DNA of 6,169 bases, taken from NCBI GenBank assembly GCA_022360075.1, contig JAKSDN010001110.1, forward strand, positions 1 to 6,169. Reading direction: 5' to 3'. The translations under genes and the position numbers were made by a program. The notes beneath the pieces are model-generated. The model was not told the origin of the DNA and searched no databases. It saw only the letters and a list, made by a program, of their open reading frames with translations. Below, piece after piece: positions 4,491 through 6,169 of the stretch (within the stretch, counting starts at the first letter, position 1; each line of letters opens with the position of its first letter). Origin of the DNA: Kiloniellales bacterium. Lineage in GTDB: Bacteria > Pseudomonadota > Alphaproteobacteria > Kiloniellales > JAKSDN01.

Positions 4491-6169
4491 TCAGAGCAGC
4501 CCGCGCGGGATCGCCTCCTGCCAGTGGCGCTCTAGAACTATGGCATCACCCTCGGTGGCCGTCACCTTGCGCTCGAGCCGGAATCGTTCGGCATCGCAGG
4601 TCATCACGTTCTCGGATTCGATGCGGACCGTCCAGTCGCCGCGACGGTATTCGAAACGCCACGCGACCTCGAGCCGGCCCGAAAGGGGGTCGTCGGGGTG
4701 AATAGCGTAGCGCTGGCTCACTCGGCTGCCAACCTCGAGCCCATGATCCGGATCGCGGTTCATGCCGAAGTCGTCGAAGGTCTCGCGGACGATCGTGCCG
4801 TCGTCTTCGACCCGGTTCTCGACGCGGTTGGCCGCGGGCCGCAGCGATTCTCCGCCCAGACGCGCAAACGGCTGGGGTTCGGCGGGTGCCGCGGGCTCGA
4901 TCTCCTCGTCCACCCGACGTTCGGGCAAAGTCAGCCGGCAGGCGTCCAGTTGCAGGGCGACCGCGGCCGCTTCGGGCGCGGGCCAGACCACCGGCCAGTA
5001 GCTGCTGGAGAGCGCAAGGCGCAGGCGGTGGCCGGCCGCCAGGCGATGGGCGCAGTCGTTGAGCGCGATGCGCGCGCGGTAGAGGCGACCGGGCTCGAGC
5101 GCCGCCGGCGCCTCGTGGCTGGCATCGTGGGCAAGGTTCGCGACCCGATAGGCAATCCGCTGCGAGACCCCGCCGGGCGCGACATCGCAGAGCCGCAGGC
5201 AGAGTTGGGCGAGCGGCCGGTCGACCGTGAAGGCGATCTCCGCCACCGCGCGGCCCAGGAGCTCCAGCGGCGCCTCGAGCGGCGGCGTGTCAAAGCAGAC
5301 CGAGAGCGCGTCTTCGCCGGCCTGGTCGCCCGACAGCTCGCCGTCGATCCGCATGCCGGGGCACCAGTTGGCGGCCGCCTGCCCGACCTGAAGCGGCGTG
5401 GCGACGACGCGCTCGCCCGCGCCGGGCGATTCGGCCAGGCCCTCGTTCGTCAGGTGCAGGACACGATCCGAGACGTTGGACGACGGCCAGCTTGCCTCGG
5501 CGATCCAGCGCCCGGCCTGCGCCTTGTAGCCGGGCGCCGGATTGTCGTGGCTCTGCATGAAGGCGCGATAGGCCGGCAGATCCTCCGCGCCGTTCGGCAG
5601 GCCCCTCAGCCAGCGGTCGAACCAGCCCAAGACCTCAGCGTGGAAGTCCGCTGGATTGATGCGGGCGATGTGCGGGTACTTGTGCTCCCAGGGCCCGATC
5701 AGCGCGCGCGCCGGCGCGGCGAGGTTCGCGGCGAGCGCTGGCGGCGCGTTGACGTAGGCGTCCGACCAGCCGCCGATCGCCAGCGTCGCGGCCTGGATCG
5801 CGCCCCAGTCCTCGCAGACCGAGCCATGCTTCCAGTAGTCGTCCCGCAGCGGGTGGCGCTGCCAGATCGCGGCGAGAAAGGGCAGGTTCTCGATGCGCCG
5901 CAGCCAGGTGTCACGCCAGTCGTCGCGCAGCAAGGGATCGGGCGGGCAGGACAGATAGGCCGTCATCTGGGCGCCCCAGGCGAAGTTGTCCGCGAGCAGG
6001 CAGCCGTCCATGAAGTGGATGTCGTCGCGGTAGCGGTCCGTGGTCGAGCAGACGGTGACGATCGCCTTCAGCGCCGGCGGCCGGCGGAAGGCGAGCTGCA
6101 GGCCATTGAAGCCGCCCCAGGAGATGCCGATCATGGCGACATTGCCGTCGCACCAGGGCTGACGGGCGA
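4491..6169 (-). CDS. CocE/NonD family hydrolase (X-Pro dipeptidyl-peptidase S15-like), 5' end outside window
   Basis: This is a serine alpha/beta-hydrolase that cleaves esters, amides or peptides; the exact substrate is unknown. The 558 visible residues begin ARQPWCDGNVAMIGISWGGF, so the N-terminal part (typically 100 or more residues) is missing at the window edge, and the ATG at 6134 is internal. Counting from that methionine, the likely triad is Ser5 in GISWGG, Asp125 in GGWSDAY and His151 in GPWEH, matching the CocE layout. After about residue 215 comes the jelly-roll C-terminal domain of this family (VLHLTNEGL to VALQLDACRLTLP). About 140 further residues follow (408-547), including GLEVGSRVSQRYAIHPDDPL and the end HWQEAIPRGLL. 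This tail is long compared with compact CocE-type enzymes, but I recall similar tails in alphaproteobacterial relatives. It lies 37 bases ahead of the binding-protein gene, implying a link to transport. The family call is secure. Confidence 0.93.
   Translation of the reverse strand, partial: ARQPWCDGNVAMIGISWGGFNGLQLAFRRPPALKAIVTVCSTTDRYRDDIHFMDGCLLADNFAWGAQMTAYLSCPPDPLLRDDWRDTWLRRIENLPFLAAIWQRHPLRDDYWKHGSVCEDWGAIQAATLAIGGWSDAYVNAPPALAANLAAPARALIGPWEHKYPHIARINPADFHAEVLGWFDRWLRGLPNGAEDLPAYRAFMQSHDNPAPGYKAQAGRWIAEASWPSSNVSDRVLHLTNEGLAESPGAGERVVATPLQVGQAAANWCPGMRIDGELSGDQAGEDALSVCFDTPPLEAPLELLGRAVAEIAFTVDRPLAQLCLRLCDVAPGGVSQRIAYRVANLAHDASHEAPAALEPGRLYRARIALNDCAHRLAAGHRLRLALSSSYWPVVWPAPEAAAVALQLDACRLTLPERRVDEEIEPAAPAEPQPFARLGGESLRPAANRVENRVEDDGTIVRETFDDFGMNRDPDHGLEVGSRVSQRYAIHPDDPLSGRLEVAWRFEYRRGDWTVRIESENVMTCDAERFRLERKVTATEGDAIVLERHWQEAIPRGLL

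Noticed and set aside
4491..6134. ATG at 6134 as the hydrolase start
   Set aside because: The frame continues upstream to the window edge with conserved family residues (QPWCDGNV) just before the nucleophile motif, so this methionine is internal.

Overview
The window is a GC-rich stretch with strong G/C bias at third codon positions. Every gene I can support lies on the minus strand, so the biological order runs from high to low coordinates. The gene families, the Tat-type signal on the binding protein and the style of the intergenic palindromes suggest an alphaproteobacterium of Rhizobiales/Rhodospirillales type. This is inference: no rRNA or marker gene is present.

Layout in transcription order: (1) 6169-4491, an alpha/beta-hydrolase of the CocE/NonD (X-Pro dipeptidyl-peptidase S15-like) family, 5' end outside the window; (2) 4453-2873, a family 5 extracellular solute-binding protein with a twin-arginine signal; (3) a 232-bp gap with an inverted pair of palindromic repeats; (4) 2640-1696, a DppB-type permease; (5) 1696-812, a DppC-type permease that overlaps the previous stop by one base; (6) a 245-bp gap with a second inverted pair of the same repeat family plus an extra module; (7) 566-1, a DppD/OppD-type ATPase that runs off the low-coordinate edge. 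A second ATPase (DppF type) would be expected beyond position 1, but it is not visible.

Together these look like one operon for a peptide/nickel/opine-class (PepT family) ABC importer, co-transcribed with a hydrolase that probably acts on an ester, amide or peptide substrate related to the transported solute. The binding protein captures the solute in the periplasm, the two permeases form the channel, and the ATPase drives uptake. The substrate cannot be read from the sequence.

The most notable non-coding signal is the repeat family in the two intercistronic gaps. Four copies share conserved flanks around a small hairpin whose stem sequence differs in each copy but stays perfectly self-complementary. 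The copies are arranged as two head-to-head pairs that could fold into long stems in the mRNA. I see no RNA genes, insertion sequences, CRISPR arrays or clear promoter. Otherwise the region looks like an ordinary accessory transport operon, and I found nothing that convincingly amounts to an undescribed system.
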